Source of the DNA: Leclercia sp. AS011
GTDB lineage: Bacteria > Pseudomonadota > Gammaproteobacteria > Enterobacterales > Enterobacteriaceae
Direction: 5' to 3'
DNA length: 64,000 bases
Assembly (NCBI RefSeq): GCF_037152535.1
Contig: NZ_JBBCMA010000003.1
Location: forward strand, 255,521-319,520
The notes beneath the pieces were generated by a model. It searched no databases and was not told the origin of the DNA. It saw nothing but the letters and a program-made list of their open reading frames with translations. The position numbers and the translations under genes are program-made. Positions 37,016-46,377 of the stretch are shown piece after piece (position 1 is the first letter of the stretch; each line of letters opens with the position of its first letter).

Positions 37016-37240
37016 TTATCGGTGATAAAAAAACCAGATGATCAAACCCGCAGGCAGCCCCAGCCAGGTTAACTCAAGACATATCAACACATCCTTGAAA
37101 GAGAAGGGGAAATCCTCCTTCACATTCCATGCTAATCCCGCACCGACTAAACGGCCAAGGAGCGTCAGGATGAACACGGCCAGACCTATTGCGCAGCACA
37201 GGTAAACAAGGTTAATGAACGATTTAGTGCTGTTTTTCAT
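37016..37240 (-). CDS. cdiI: Cognate CdiI immunity protein (two TM segments)
   Basis: 74 residues, TM segments at ~8-32 and ~50-72 with a short charged hairpin (WNVKEDFPFSFKD). Its start lies 17 nt inside the 3' end of cdiA, the usual coupling of toxin tip and immunity gene. A small membrane immunity protein implies that the CdiA toxin acts at or in the inner membrane, as reported for the ionophore-type CDI toxin of E. coli EC93. That mode of action is inference. Confidence 0.75.
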   Translation of the reverse strand: MKNSTKSFINLVYLCCAIGLAVFILTLLGRLVGAGLAWNVKEDFPFSFKDVLICLELTWLGLPAGLIIWFFYHR

Positions 37241-40200
37241 TCTTACTACCGCTCTCTTTCAGCTTATCTGAAACCATACCCGACATCGCAGAGTCCCCTG
37301 CGTTACCCAGTATTGAAGGTAAAGGGTGTTGTGGTACAGGTTTGGTTATTGTCCAGACGCCTGTTGGAACCCACTCATACTGTTTTGATACCGGGTTGAA
37401 TATTTTATCAAACGGCACTTTGATCATGTTCCCTGTAGCGAAACCTGCAGAAGCACCCGCCTTACTCAGTAACGCTGCGAGCATAGGATCGTCACCATTG
37501 ATTTGAGCTTGATAGTAACCACCTGCTGCGTTCCATGTCACGGTTGGGTTATAACCTTTACCCGCGGTGATCGCCCCGATAACCCCGGATCCAATAAGAT
37601 CGGCAAGTTTGACTTCACCCGTCGTCTTGTACTGAATACCCGCCCCTAAACCGACACCCACACCCACAGCGATAAGCTGCTCTTTGCTGTTGTTTACGGC
37701 ATTGGTCAGAATCGCTCGTCCGCCCATGATGATCACCGGCCAGGAGGTAGGATCCATCACCACAGACAGTACACGATCGCCTGTTGTGATATTGTCCTGA
37801 AGGAATTTCAGGTCCGCGCCGTTCAGGTAATTCACCAGTGCCGCTGCCGTCGGATCTTTGAGTTTTTCATCCAGGCGGAACTGCCCCGGCTGAGGATCGT
37901 TGGCCACGTTGGTCGAGGCCTGGATCAGCTCCTGCCAGGTAACGCAGGTCACCCCTCCGCCGGTACAGGCATCCGCAAGCTCTTTGCTTTTCTTATTACT
38001 GATTGCCAGATACTTCTCAACCACTTTCATGCAGTCACCGCCGGAAGCTTTACACTCCAGTAACTCTTTATCCAGCTGACGTGCTTCTGCCGTACTCAGA
38101 TAGTTATTCTCAACCGTCGTCTTACCCGCCTGCGCCCCGGCAACAGTGGAAGCTGAGCTGTCGCCCACCAGCCCGCCGGAAAGCCCTGCCGCCAGCGTCG
38201 CCAGGGCAGAAACCGTCTGCTTCTGCGTTTCGTCCAGCTCATCGGCAGATTTGCCGTACATCTCGGTGGCGATCATCCCTACCAGTTCGCCTGTGGCGGC
38301 ACCGGCGGCACCCGCCAGCGCGTCCTGCCCCTGGGCGGCGGCCAGCGCGGCGTTGACCACCGCGTGGGCGGCAACCTTGCCCGCGTCGTTCAGGCCGCTG
38401 TAGTGACCAATCACCTCCGCCACGTACGGCGCGGCCCCCCCGGCGAGAGCGGCGCTGAGATCGCTCCCGGCCAGCCCCTGAACCGCCGCCGTCGCCGCCT
38501 GAATCGCCTGCTGATACTGCCCGCCGGTACCAAAGCCGGAGGCGCTGAGCGCGTCGTTGTAAGCCGTCTGGTAGATCTGGCCGTTGATGTCGCTAAGGGT
38601 CGCGGTTTTGCCCGGGTTGGCTTTTTCCCACGCGGCTTTCGCCTCCTGCAGATCCTGCGCGTTGACGTTTTTCAGCTTCTCTTTCGCCGCGTTGGTGGCG
38701 CGGATGCTGCCCTCGGTGCGGGCAATATCGGCCACCTGATTGCCAATCTCGCCGATCAGCTGCGCCTGCTGGAGTCGCTCCTGCTCTTTCTCTTTGTCGA
38801 AGATAGGGGAGAGCGTCTGGTTGGCGTGCTCCACGTCGCGGCTGAGCTGGTTGACATCCTGAACCTGACGATCCTGATCGCGGACGATCAGCGTACCGTC
38901 CGATACCGCGGCGTGGGTGGTGCTGCTGTCGTGCCCGTCGCGGTTCGCGCCCACCAGCAGGCCGTTAGCCATGTTGCCAGCGAACTGGCTGCCGATGCTG
39001 CCCCCGGTGCTCATGCCCACGCTCTGGTGTTCCACTTCGAAATCGGCACGGTTTTCAATATCGCTGAAGCCGATGGTGCCGGTATCAAGACGGTTTTTAT
39101 CGGCGGTAGCCGTCGAGCCAATCACCGCCCCGTTGAGCTGAGTATGCTCGCCCACGGTCACGTCGTAGCCGCCTTTGCCGGCGAAGATCCCGGTCTGTTC
39201 CACCACCGAGTCGTAGTTGCTGTGCATCTTGTCGCGGCTGACGTTGACGCTGGCCGAGCCGGTCATGGAGCCGATGCTGAAGCTCCCGCCCGCGCTGGCG
39301 TTCTGCTGTTTCGAGTCGTAGCGATCGCTGTCCTGCTCGGAGGTGAGCGTCAGGTTGCGGCCAATGTCCGCTTTCACGGTCTCGCCGCTCACCTGGGCCC
39401 CGGTCAGGGTGGCGTCACGTCCGGTCAGGAGATTCACCTGGCGGCCCGCGTCCACGGTGGTCTCGCTGTGGGTGGTGCCGTTGCCGCTCTCGTTGCCTTT
39501 GCCCCGGTTGACGCTGGCGGAGATGTTGAGGCCAAAGCCGCCAGAGCCCACGCCGATGCCCACCCCGACGCTGCCGCCCTTGCTCTCGTTTTTGCCGTCC
39601 AGCAGCTGGGTGTTTTGCGCCGAGCGCAGGTAGAGATCGCGGTTGGCGGCAAGCGTGATATCGTTGCCCGCCTTCAGCTGGCTGCCTTCCACGGTCAGAT
39701 CCCCGTCAGCGCCGCGCGCGCCGCTGCCGGTGGCGATCACGCTGAGATCCCGCCCGGCGTTGAGGGTGCTGCCCTGGGCGGTGTTCTGCTCGCTGTACTG
39801 GGTCGATTTCGACGACTGGCTGCCGTAAGAGAGGCTAATGCCTACGGTGTTGGTATTAGAGGCATCCGCACCCATGGCCTGATCCAACCGCCCGGCCTGT
39901 GCGGCCTGTACCCCGGAGAGCGCGGCCTTCACGCCCTGCAATGCCTGCAAACGGCTGCTGCCGGAGGATTTCGCCTGCTGGGAGGCCTCGACGGCGCTGT
40001 TCAGCGCGCTGCCGACGGTGCCGGAGAGCGCCAGGGTCAGCCCGGAGGTTTTCTGCTCCACCTCGTGGGTCTGCTGGCTGCGGTTGTTCACCGCCGTGAT
40101 GTCGACGTTTTTACCGCTGAGGGCCATATCCTGACCGGCCACCAGATCCGAGCCGCTCACCGTCAGGCGATCCCCCGCACGCAGGGTCAAGTCGCCGTTG

Positions 40201-43200
40201 ACGCTGCCCACCGTGCTGCCCGCCTGGGTGACGTCCGCGCCGGTGTCGGTAGTTTTGATGCTCTGGGTGCCGACGCTAAAGCCGATCCCGCCCGAGCTTA
40301 ACAGCCCCGATTTTTTCTCCTGCTTCTGGTGCAGCTCGTTGTTGCGCTCGCCCTGGGTCTCCACGGTCAGGTTGTTGCCTGCCAGCAGAGAAACAGCATT
40401 GCTGCCCGCCACGTTGCTGCCGCGCACGGTAAGATCGTTTCCGGCGGTGAGGTTAACGGTGTCGCCGTTCAGCTCGCTGCTCTGCACCGTCTGACGGGCA
40501 ATCTGGTCGCGGGTGGTGGTGGTGGTTTTCGACAGGAAGCCGTTACCGCCCACCACTTTATGCCGTTCGTCGAGATCCTGGGTGTTTTCACCTGCCGTCA
40601 GGGTCAGGTTATTCCCGGCGCTGACGTTAAGCGCCTCGCCAGCGGAGAGGGCGGCGGCGCGGGCGTTGAGATCGTTCCCGGCGGCCAGGGTGACGTCGCC
40701 TTTGCCGGTCACTTCGCTGCCAACGCTCTGGGTCTGTCCCTGCTTCAGGCTGTTATCGCCATCCCACACCAGGTTATCGCGGCTGGCGGTTTCTACGGTG
40801 TTCAGGGTCATATCCCGTCCGGCCACCAGCTGCGCTTTGCCGTTTTCGCCGCTGGCGATCACCTGCGCTCCGGTCAGGTTGATATCCCGTCCGGACTGTA
40901 GCGCCAGCCTGCCGTCGTCGCCCTGCACGTAAATGCCGGAGACGCTGTTGATGGTGGTGCGGGCGAAGCTGTTCTCGCCGTTGACGCTGTCGGCGCTGGT
41001 GGTGGTGCTGATGAGATTGATATCGCGTCCGGCGCTGGCCAGCACGCTGCTGTCGCCCACGATGGCACCGCCGAGGTTGTTAATATCGGTGCGGGCGTTC
41101 AGGTTGACGTCCACCCCCTGAAGGGTACCGGTCTGGTTGGTGATGTTGTCCGCATCCAGCTGCAGCACTTTACGCCCGGCAATCGTCCCGCGGTTAAACA
41201 GGTCGCCGTTGAGCTTGATGGAGACGTTGTTCCCGGCAATCAGCGCCCCGGAGCCGTCGATATCCCCCTGTTTCACTTTGGCGTAGACCTGCGGCACCAG
41301 CACGTTCTCGGTGGAGCCGTCCGGCATCTTCACCCGGGTGTTGACCAGCCAGACGATATCCCCGGTCAGCAGCGCCATCTGCTCCGGCGTCAGCGCCACG
41401 CCGATCTTCAGGTCGTACTGCTTGCCGAAGGTGATGCCGCGATCCATCAGGGCTTTGTACTGCTCTTCGTCGTTGTTGTAGCCGTCCAGATAGCGCTGGC
41501 CGGTGATGCCAATCACCTGCTCGCGGATCAGACGCTGCTCGTAGTAGCCATCCCCCAGCCGTTTCTGGGTGTTGTCGCCATCGGCGGTGAAGGCGTTCTG
41601 CATGTAGTCGCTGCCGAGCCACTGGCGCTCGTTGGTAAAGCGCGGATCGGTCTCCACCAGATACGGCACGTCCGCCGACGGGTTCACCTTGAACAGGCTA
41701 TTGTCCGGCAGGGTGGTGTTAGGGCCGATAATGCGGATCGCGCCGTCGGCCGGGGTCACTTCAAACTGCTGCCCGGCAGGCGGGGTCACCGGCTCGCCCG
41801 GGGAGACGGTCTGCTGTGACGCAGGTTTCACCCCCGCGGCCTGACCAATGGTTACGTCCGTTCCCTGAAGCACCAGCGGAGTGATGCTGAGGTTGCTGCC
41901 TTCGACGTTGCCGCTGCTCACCAGCTGGCCCGGTTTCAGGGCGATATCCTGAATGGTGGTTGGCGGGGTGTACGCCGTGCGATCGCGCCCCTGTTCGTCG
42001 TCGCCTTTGTGGCGAATGCGGTAGTAGTGGGTGACGGTCCCCTCATCGGTGGTGAAGCGCTGGCCGGGCACGTCATCGTTCTGCACGCTGCCCATCTGGT
42101 CGATTGCCAGCGTGCCGCCCGCGATCACCTGACTCTTGTCGTTAAACAGTTTGTCGCCGGTCATCAGCAGGTTGCCGCCCGCGAGGATCTTCGCCGGGTC
42201 GCTCTCTTTGATGCGGGTTTCGTCAATCGTGCGGGTGTAGTCGTACTGATTAAAGTTGTCGTTATTGGAGCCGGTGTCTTCTGGCGTATTCAGGTTACGC
42301 AGCCCGTCAGAGGAGTTGCCGTCCACCCAGACGCCATCCTCTTTCGAACTCCAGCGGTTGGTGGAGCCCGTGTGCTGATAGTCGGTAAGATCTTCCTGCG
42401 ACACCCGCACCACTTCGGTGGAGAAGTGGTCGTTGATATTGTTGATCTGCCCGGCGGCAATCGCCATATCCCCGGCGGATTCAATGGTCGAGCTGTGGTT
42501 GTTAATGGTGCCCGCGCGGCCAGTGACGGCGCCGTTGTCGTCCAGCGCGCCGCCGATGGTCATGCTGCCTGCGCTGTAGATCAGGCCGTGGTCGACGTTG
42601 TTGAGGGTCTGCACGCCAAGGTTCACGCGCTCGCGTCCGGCCAGCGTCGCCGCGGTGCCGTTTTCCGCAAGGTTGTTGAAGGTATCCACATTGACCCCCA
42701 CCGCGTCGCCGTAGATGCGCCCGGTGCCGATGTTGGTCAGGGTATCCGCGTTGATTCGGGTGGTGATCCCGTCGATCAGGCCGGTATTGCGCACCGTGCC
42801 GGTGGCGGTCAGGGTGGTGCTACCGGCGTTGATTTCGCCGCTGGCAAGGTTAGTCAGGTTGGCGCTCTGCACGTCGAGGGCGCTGCCCGCCATCAGCTGG
42901 CCGCTGTTGGTCAGGTCCCCGTCGGTGGTGAAGGTGAGGTTGCCGTTGGCGATGGTGGTGCCGGTATTGTTCACGCCGCTGGCGCTGTGGAGATCCATAT
43001 CCCCCAGCGACAATAACTGGCCGCTGGCATCAAGGGACGCCGCGTCCACGCTCAGGCTTTTACCCGCCTTGAGGGTGCCGCCCGCGTTGACCAGATCCAG
43101 CCTGTTGCCGCTGAGATCCAGGGTGTCGCCCGAGGCCAGCGCCCCGGCGCTGTTGTTCAGCGTGCCGCCGTTCTCAATGGTCAGGGTGTTGTTCGCCAGG

Positions 43201-45833
43201 ATGCTGCCGCGCTGGTTATCCAGGGCACCGGTGTTCAGGGCCAGACTCTGGCCCTCCAGCCCCTGGTTTGCACCCAGGGTGTTTTGGTTGACGAAAGTAA
43301 GGGCATCGACCGTTACCGCTTTACCGCTGCGGATCAGTCCGGAGGAGTTATCCACCAGACCTCTGGCGCTGTCGAGCAGCAGATCGCCCACCGACTGGAT
43401 CTGCCCCCCGCTGTTTTGCAGGTTCTGGCTGTGCAGGGCGGTATCGGCTTCGCCAATCACCCTTCCACCGTTGCGGTTATCAAGATTCGTGGCGGCAATA
43501 TCCGCCCCAGCGCTGGCGGCCAGGGTGCCCGCCTGGTTATTGAGGCTCTCTGCCGAGAGGTTCAGGGCCCCCAGGCTGTTTAAGGTGCCTGCGCTGTTAT
43601 CGAGAGTATCGGCGGTGAGGTTCACGCCGTCGCCCTGCAACACGCCGTTTTGGTTGGTCAGCTGCGTGGTGGTCAGGGAGAGGCTCTGTACCGCCGCCAG
43701 CTGACCGCCGGTGTTGTCCAGCGTGTCGCCGTTAAAGGCGAGGCTCTCTCCGGAGAAGGTGGTGCCCTGGCGGTTATCCAGCAGGCTGCCGCTCAGGGTC
43801 ATGGCCCCGACCGATTTCAGCGCGCCGCCGTTATTGCTGAGGGTGTCGAACCCGGCGGTCAACGTCCGGTTCGCGCCAATCTGGCCGTCGCTGTTGTCGA
43901 TAGCGCCCGCGTTGAGGCTAAAGTCGCCGTCGCTCGCCAGGAAGCCGCTCTGGTTGTTCAGCGCGCCGCTCTCCAGATTCAGGGAGCCCTGAGAGAGCAG
44001 GGAGCCGGAACGGTTATCAAACGCGCCGCCGTTCAGGGCGAGGGTCGCGCCGTCGGCGACAATCACCCCCTGCTGGTTGTCGAGGCTTCCGGCGCTGATG
44101 CGCTGGGTTTTCGCCGCCTCGATACGGCCTTTGGCGTTGTTTACCGCCTGCTGGGTAGCGATCTCGCCATCCCCCGCCGCGGCCGAGATCAGCCCCTGCT
44201 GGTTATTCAGGGCCCCGGCTTCCAGCCGGGTACTGCCCGCCACCGCCACGATCTGTCCGGCGGTGTTGTCGATTTTGTCAGCTTTCAGCTGCACGCCGTT
44301 GGCTGCGCCAATCTGCCCCTGCTGGTTATCGAGGGTGCCCGGCAGATTCACTGCGAAAGCGCTGCCGCCGCTGTGGACGATTTTGCCTTTCTGGTTGCTG
44401 AGGTCGTGGGCGCTGAGGTTAATGGTCTCCGCGCTCAGGGCTCCCCCGTTGTTATTGAGCATTTTACCGGTACGGACATTCAGTTCGCTGGCGTTGACCT
44501 TCGCGCTGGCGGTGTTCAGATCGCCCGCTCCGCCGTCAAGCAGAACCCGTTTCGCCTGAGTCTGGCTGCCGCTGACGTCCACCCCCTGGCCGCTGGCGCT
44601 GAGATTACCGCCCGCCAGGTTTTGCCCGTGGGCGCTCAGCTGGCCGCTGGTGCTGATGTCCAGATCCCCCGCGTCGGCGAGCTTGCCGTCGCTTTTCACC
44701 CCGGCGGCCAGCACGCTCTGCTGGCTCGCGGTGAGGCTTGCGGCACTCACCCGGACGTTGTTCGCGGCAGTGATCACCCCGCTGGTGTTAAGCTCGCTGG
44801 CGGTTTGCAGGCTGGCAGCGTCGCCCGCGCGTACGGTGCCGCTGTTCTCGATGCGCCCGTCGGCAGAGAGGGTCACGCTGCCCGCCTGAGCGCCAATGGC
44901 CCCGGCGTTACGCACCCCGACGCCAGTCTCGGTGCCGACCATGCGGATCTTGCCGGCGTACATGCCGCCGAGGCTGGCCACGTCCACCGCCAGCTGCGGG
45001 CGGGTGGCAGGATCGTCGCTGCCTTTTTCAATCACCTCGTGGGCGGCGTCCACCTTGTTGCGCCCGGTAGTGACCTTCAGATCGTTAGCCCACAGCCCGG
45101 CGTTAACCTTCACCGAGCGGGCAATAATGTCGGTGTAATCCGCGCCGGAGGTGTCCATCCCCGCACCCTCGACCACCACTTCGCCGCGCTCGACGTTAAA
45201 CCCGGTCAGCGCGCCGTCCTTCATCTGCGGCTGGCCGGTGGTGAGGGTGGCGCGGTTGGCGTTGATAAAGCCGCAGCCGCTACAGGTGATGCCCGACGGG
45301 TTGGCGATCACCACCTGGGCTTTTTTACCCGCCACTTCGATCATGCCGTTGAGCTTGCTCGGGTCGCGGGAGCTGACCTCGTTGAGGATCACTTTGGCTT
45401 CGCCTTTCGCCAGCCACGGGTTGCCCGCCACCATGCCGCCGAGGTTGGTCTGCACGTTTTTGTGCGAGTTATTGAGGATCGCCCCTTTGCTGTCCACGTC
45501 GAACTGGGTGTAGTTGTTGCGTGACACCCCGGCAGCGGAGGGGGTCTGAATATTGACCTGCGGCGTACCGTTGGCGCTGTTAACCACCGTTGGCTGCTGG
45601 TTTTTTGGCGCACCGGCGTCGGCCACGATGGTGGCCTGCGCCGTCTGCACGGCCCCCATCGCCAGCCACAGACTAAAGCTGATGGCGCTCACCTTGCCGA
45701 TAAGCTGGCTGTGGGTATGGCCGATGCCGGAAGAACGGGACGAACCGGCGCGGCCGGAGCGGGCGATATCCGCCACCACCATCAGCATGCCGCGCGCTTT
45801 GTTAAAGACAATTCGGTACAGGTTCTTATTCAT
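37224..45833 (-). CDS. cdiA: CdiA contact-dependent growth inhibition effector (filamentous haemagglutinin type)
   Basis: 2869 residues. An extended signal peptide region ([20 protein letters not shown]) precedes the signal sequence. The TPS transport domain at ~70-300 includes ANPSGITCSGCGFINANR. Long stretches of haemagglutinin repeats (~20-residue units with LDN.G..) fill the central filament. A pre-toxin region follows, then VENN at 2574-2577 marks the start of the exchangeable C-terminal region of 296 residues. That tip contains glycine-rich hydrophobic stretches (IAVGVGVGLGAGI; LIGSGVIGAITAG) and ends SGSKNEKQH; I do not recognise a nuclease motif. CdiB exports it, CdiC probably acylates it, and the overlapping cdiI gives immunity. 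High GC in the body, lower GC near the 3' end. Confidence 0.93.
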   Translation of the reverse strand: MNKNLYRIVFNKARGMLMVVADIARSGRAGSSRSSGIGHTHSQLIGKVSAISFSLWLAMGAVQTAQATIVADAGAPKNQQPTVVNSANGTPQVNIQTPSAAGVSRNNYTQFDVDSKGAILNNSHKNVQTNLGGMVAGNPWLAKGEAKVILNEVSSRDPSKLNGMIEVAGKKAQVVIANPSGITCSGCGFINANRATLTTGQPQMKDGALTGFNVERGEVVVEGAGMDTSGADYTDIIARSVKVNAGLWANDLKVTTGRNKVDAAHEVIEKGSDDPATRPQLAVDVASLGGMYAGKIRMVGTETGVGVRNAGAIGAQAGSVTLSADGRIENSGTVRAGDAASLQTASELNTSGVITAANNVRVSAASLTASQQSVLAAGVKSDGKLADAGDLDISTSGQLSAHGQNLAGGNLSASGQGVDVSGSQTQAKRVLLDGGAGDLNTASAKVNASELNVRTGKMLNNNGGALSAETINLSAHDLSNQKGKIVHSGGSAFAVNLPGTLDNQQGQIGAANGVQLKADKIDNTAGQIVAVAGSTRLEAGALNNQQGLISAAAGDGEIATQQAVNNAKGRIEAAKTQRISAGSLDNQQGVIVADGATLALNGGAFDNRSGSLLSQGSLNLESGALNNQSGFLASDGDFSLNAGAIDNSDGQIGANRTLTAGFDTLSNNGGALKSVGAMTLSGSLLDNRQGTTFSGESLAFNGDTLDNTGGQLAAVQSLSLTTTQLTNQNGVLQGDGVNLTADTLDNSAGTLNSLGALNLSAESLNNQAGTLAASAGADIAATNLDNRNGGRVIGEADTALHSQNLQNSGGQIQSVGDLLLDSARGLVDNSSGLIRSGKAVTVDALTFVNQNTLGANQGLEGQSLALNTGALDNQRGSILANNTLTIENGGTLNNSAGALASGDTLDLSGNRLDLVNAGGTLKAGKSLSVDAASLDASGQLLSLGDMDLHSASGVNNTGTTIANGNLTFTTDGDLTNSGQLMAGSALDVQSANLTNLASGEINAGSTTLTATGTVRNTGLIDGITTRINADTLTNIGTGRIYGDAVGVNVDTFNNLAENGTAATLAGRERVNLGVQTLNNVDHGLIYSAGSMTIGGALDDNGAVTGRAGTINNHSSTIESAGDMAIAAGQINNINDHFSTEVVRVSQEDLTDYQHTGSTNRWSSKEDGVWVDGNSSDGLRNLNTPEDTGSNNDNFNQYDYTRTIDETRIKESDPAKILAGGNLLMTGDKLFNDKSQVIAGGTLAIDQMGSVQNDDVPGQRFTTDEGTVTHYYRIRHKGDDEQGRDRTAYTPPTTIQDIALKPGQLVSSGNVEGSNLSITPLVLQGTDVTIGQAAGVKPASQQTVSPGEPVTPPAGQQFEVTPADGAIRIIGPNTTLPDNSLFKVNPSADVPYLVETDPRFTNERQWLGSDYMQNAFTADGDNTQKRLGDGYYEQRLIREQVIGITGQRYLDGYNNDEEQYKALMDRGITFGKQYDLKIGVALTPEQMALLTGDIVWLVNTRVKMPDGSTENVLVPQVYAKVKQGDIDGSGALIAGNNVSIKLNGDLFNRGTIAGRKVLQLDADNITNQTGTLQGVDVNLNARTDINNLGGAIVGDSSVLASAGRDINLISTTTSADSVNGENSFARTTINSVSGIYVQGDDGRLALQSGRDINLTGAQVIASGENGKAQLVAGRDMTLNTVETASRDNLVWDGDNSLKQGQTQSVGSEVTGKGDVTLAAGNDLNARAAALSAGEALNVSAGNNLTLTAGENTQDLDERHKVVGGNGFLSKTTTTTRDQIARQTVQSSELNGDTVNLTAGNDLTVRGSNVAGSNAVSLLAGNNLTVETQGERNNELHQKQEKKSGLLSSGGIGFSVGTQSIKTTDTGADVTQAGSTVGSVNGDLTLRAGDRLTVSGSDLVAGQDMALSGKNVDITAVNNRSQQTHEVEQKTSGLTLALSGTVGSALNSAVEASQQAKSSGSSRLQALQGVKAALSGVQAAQAGRLDQAMGADASNTNTVGISLSYGSQSSKSTQYSEQNTAQGSTLNAGRDLSVIATGSGARGADGDLTVEGSQLKAGNDITLAANRDLYLRSAQNTQLLDGKNESKGGSVGVGIGVGSGGFGLNISASVNRGKGNESGNGTTHSETTVDAGRQVNLLTGRDATLTGAQVSGETVKADIGRNLTLTSEQDSDRYDSKQQNASAGGSFSIGSMTGSASVNVSRDKMHSNYDSVVEQTGIFAGKGGYDVTVGEHTQLNGAVIGSTATADKNRLDTGTIGFSDIENRADFEVEHQSVGMSTGGSIGSQFAGNMANGLLVGANRDGHDSSTTHAAVSDGTLIVRDQDRQVQDVNQLSRDVEHANQTLSPIFDKEKEQERLQQAQLIGEIGNQVADIARTEGSIRATNAAKEKLKNVNAQDLQEAKAAWEKANPGKTATLSDINGQIYQTAYNDALSASGFGTGGQYQQAIQAATAAVQGLAGSDLSAALAGGAAPYVAEVIGHYSGLNDAGKVAAHAVVNAALAAAQGQDALAGAAGAATGELVGMIATEMYGKSADELDETQKQTVSALATLAAGLSGGLVGDSSASTVAGAQAGKTTVENNYLSTAEARQLDKELLECKASGGDCMKVVEKYLAISNKKSKELADACTGGGVTCVTWQELIQASTNVANDPQPGQFRLDEKLKDPTAAALVNYLNGADLKFLQDNITTGDRVLSVVMDPTSWPVIIMGGRAILTNAVNNSKEQLIAVGVGVGLGAGIQYKTTGEVKLADLIGSGVIGAITAGKGYNPTVTWNAAGGYYQAQINGDDPMLAALLSKAGASAGFATGNMIKVPFDKIFNPVSKQYEWVPTGVWTITKPVPQHPLPSILGNAGDSAMSGMVSDKLKESGSKNEKQH

Positions 45834-46377
45834 GGTTCGTTCCTTTAAACGCTTCCGGCAGGCTCACGGTGAGCGGGTGATTCTGTTGCCACTCTCTGGC
45901 GTGTTGACGGCTGACGCGGCTGCCGTGGAACAGCATCACGCGCTTGCCACGTTCCGCGCCGCGGTGATACAGCGCGCGGCAGACGTGGTCGGGGAAGATA
46001 TCGCGGCGCATCAGGTTATACATCGCGGGGGTATGGCCGAAGGGGGCGATCCAGTCGCAGAACCAGATCCGCTCCCCGCTATCCCAGTCCGCCTCTTGCA
46101 TCTCGATGGCGGGGCGGGTGAGGTAGCGGGCTTCCGCCTCCTCGTTCATGCTCGCCCAGCTGAGGAAAAAGACTGGGCGGTCGTTTTCGCTCACCAGCAC
46201 GTACTGCTGGCGCTTGATGATCGGCAGCAGCAGGGTGGGGAGGGCGTGCAGGGGGGCATCCCGGTGCATCGGGGAGTGCATCCACAGCCAGACGGTCGCT
46301 CCCAGCACTTCGGCCTCGCTCTCCTGGCCGCCGAGGATCAGCGGCGCTTTGATATCCAGATGTCCGACGCGCATCAC
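45826..46377 (-). CDS. cdiC: CdiC toxin-activating lysine acyltransferase (HlyC family)
   Basis: 183 residues, related to HlyC-type internal-lysine acyltransferases: [49 protein letters not shown]. In this family a His near the N-terminus (likely H34 or H38) and a downstream Asp (likely the CDWIAPFGH block) catalyse transfer from acyl-ACP. It overlaps cdiB by 4 nt and cdiA by 8 nt. Its presence predicts acylation of CdiA, known for a subset of E. coli CDI systems. Two adjacent ATG codons (46377, 46374) are possible starts. Confidence 0.85.
   Translation of the reverse strand: MMRVGHLDIKAPLILGGQESEAEVLGATVWLWMHSPMHRDAPLHALPTLLLPIIKRQQYVLVSENDRPVFFLSWASMNEEAEARYLTRPAIEMQEADWDSGERIWFCDWIAPFGHTPAMYNLMRRDIFPDHVCRALYHRGAERGKRVMLFHGSRVSRQHAREWQQNHPLTVSLPEAFKGTNHE

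Noticed and set aside
43650..45524. Long open frame (624 codons) on the plus strand opposite cdiA
   Set aside because: Repeat-rich, GC-rich cdiA leaves opposite-strand frames open; the translation has no domain and no ribosome site. The same applies to 38364-40301 and 42009-43016.
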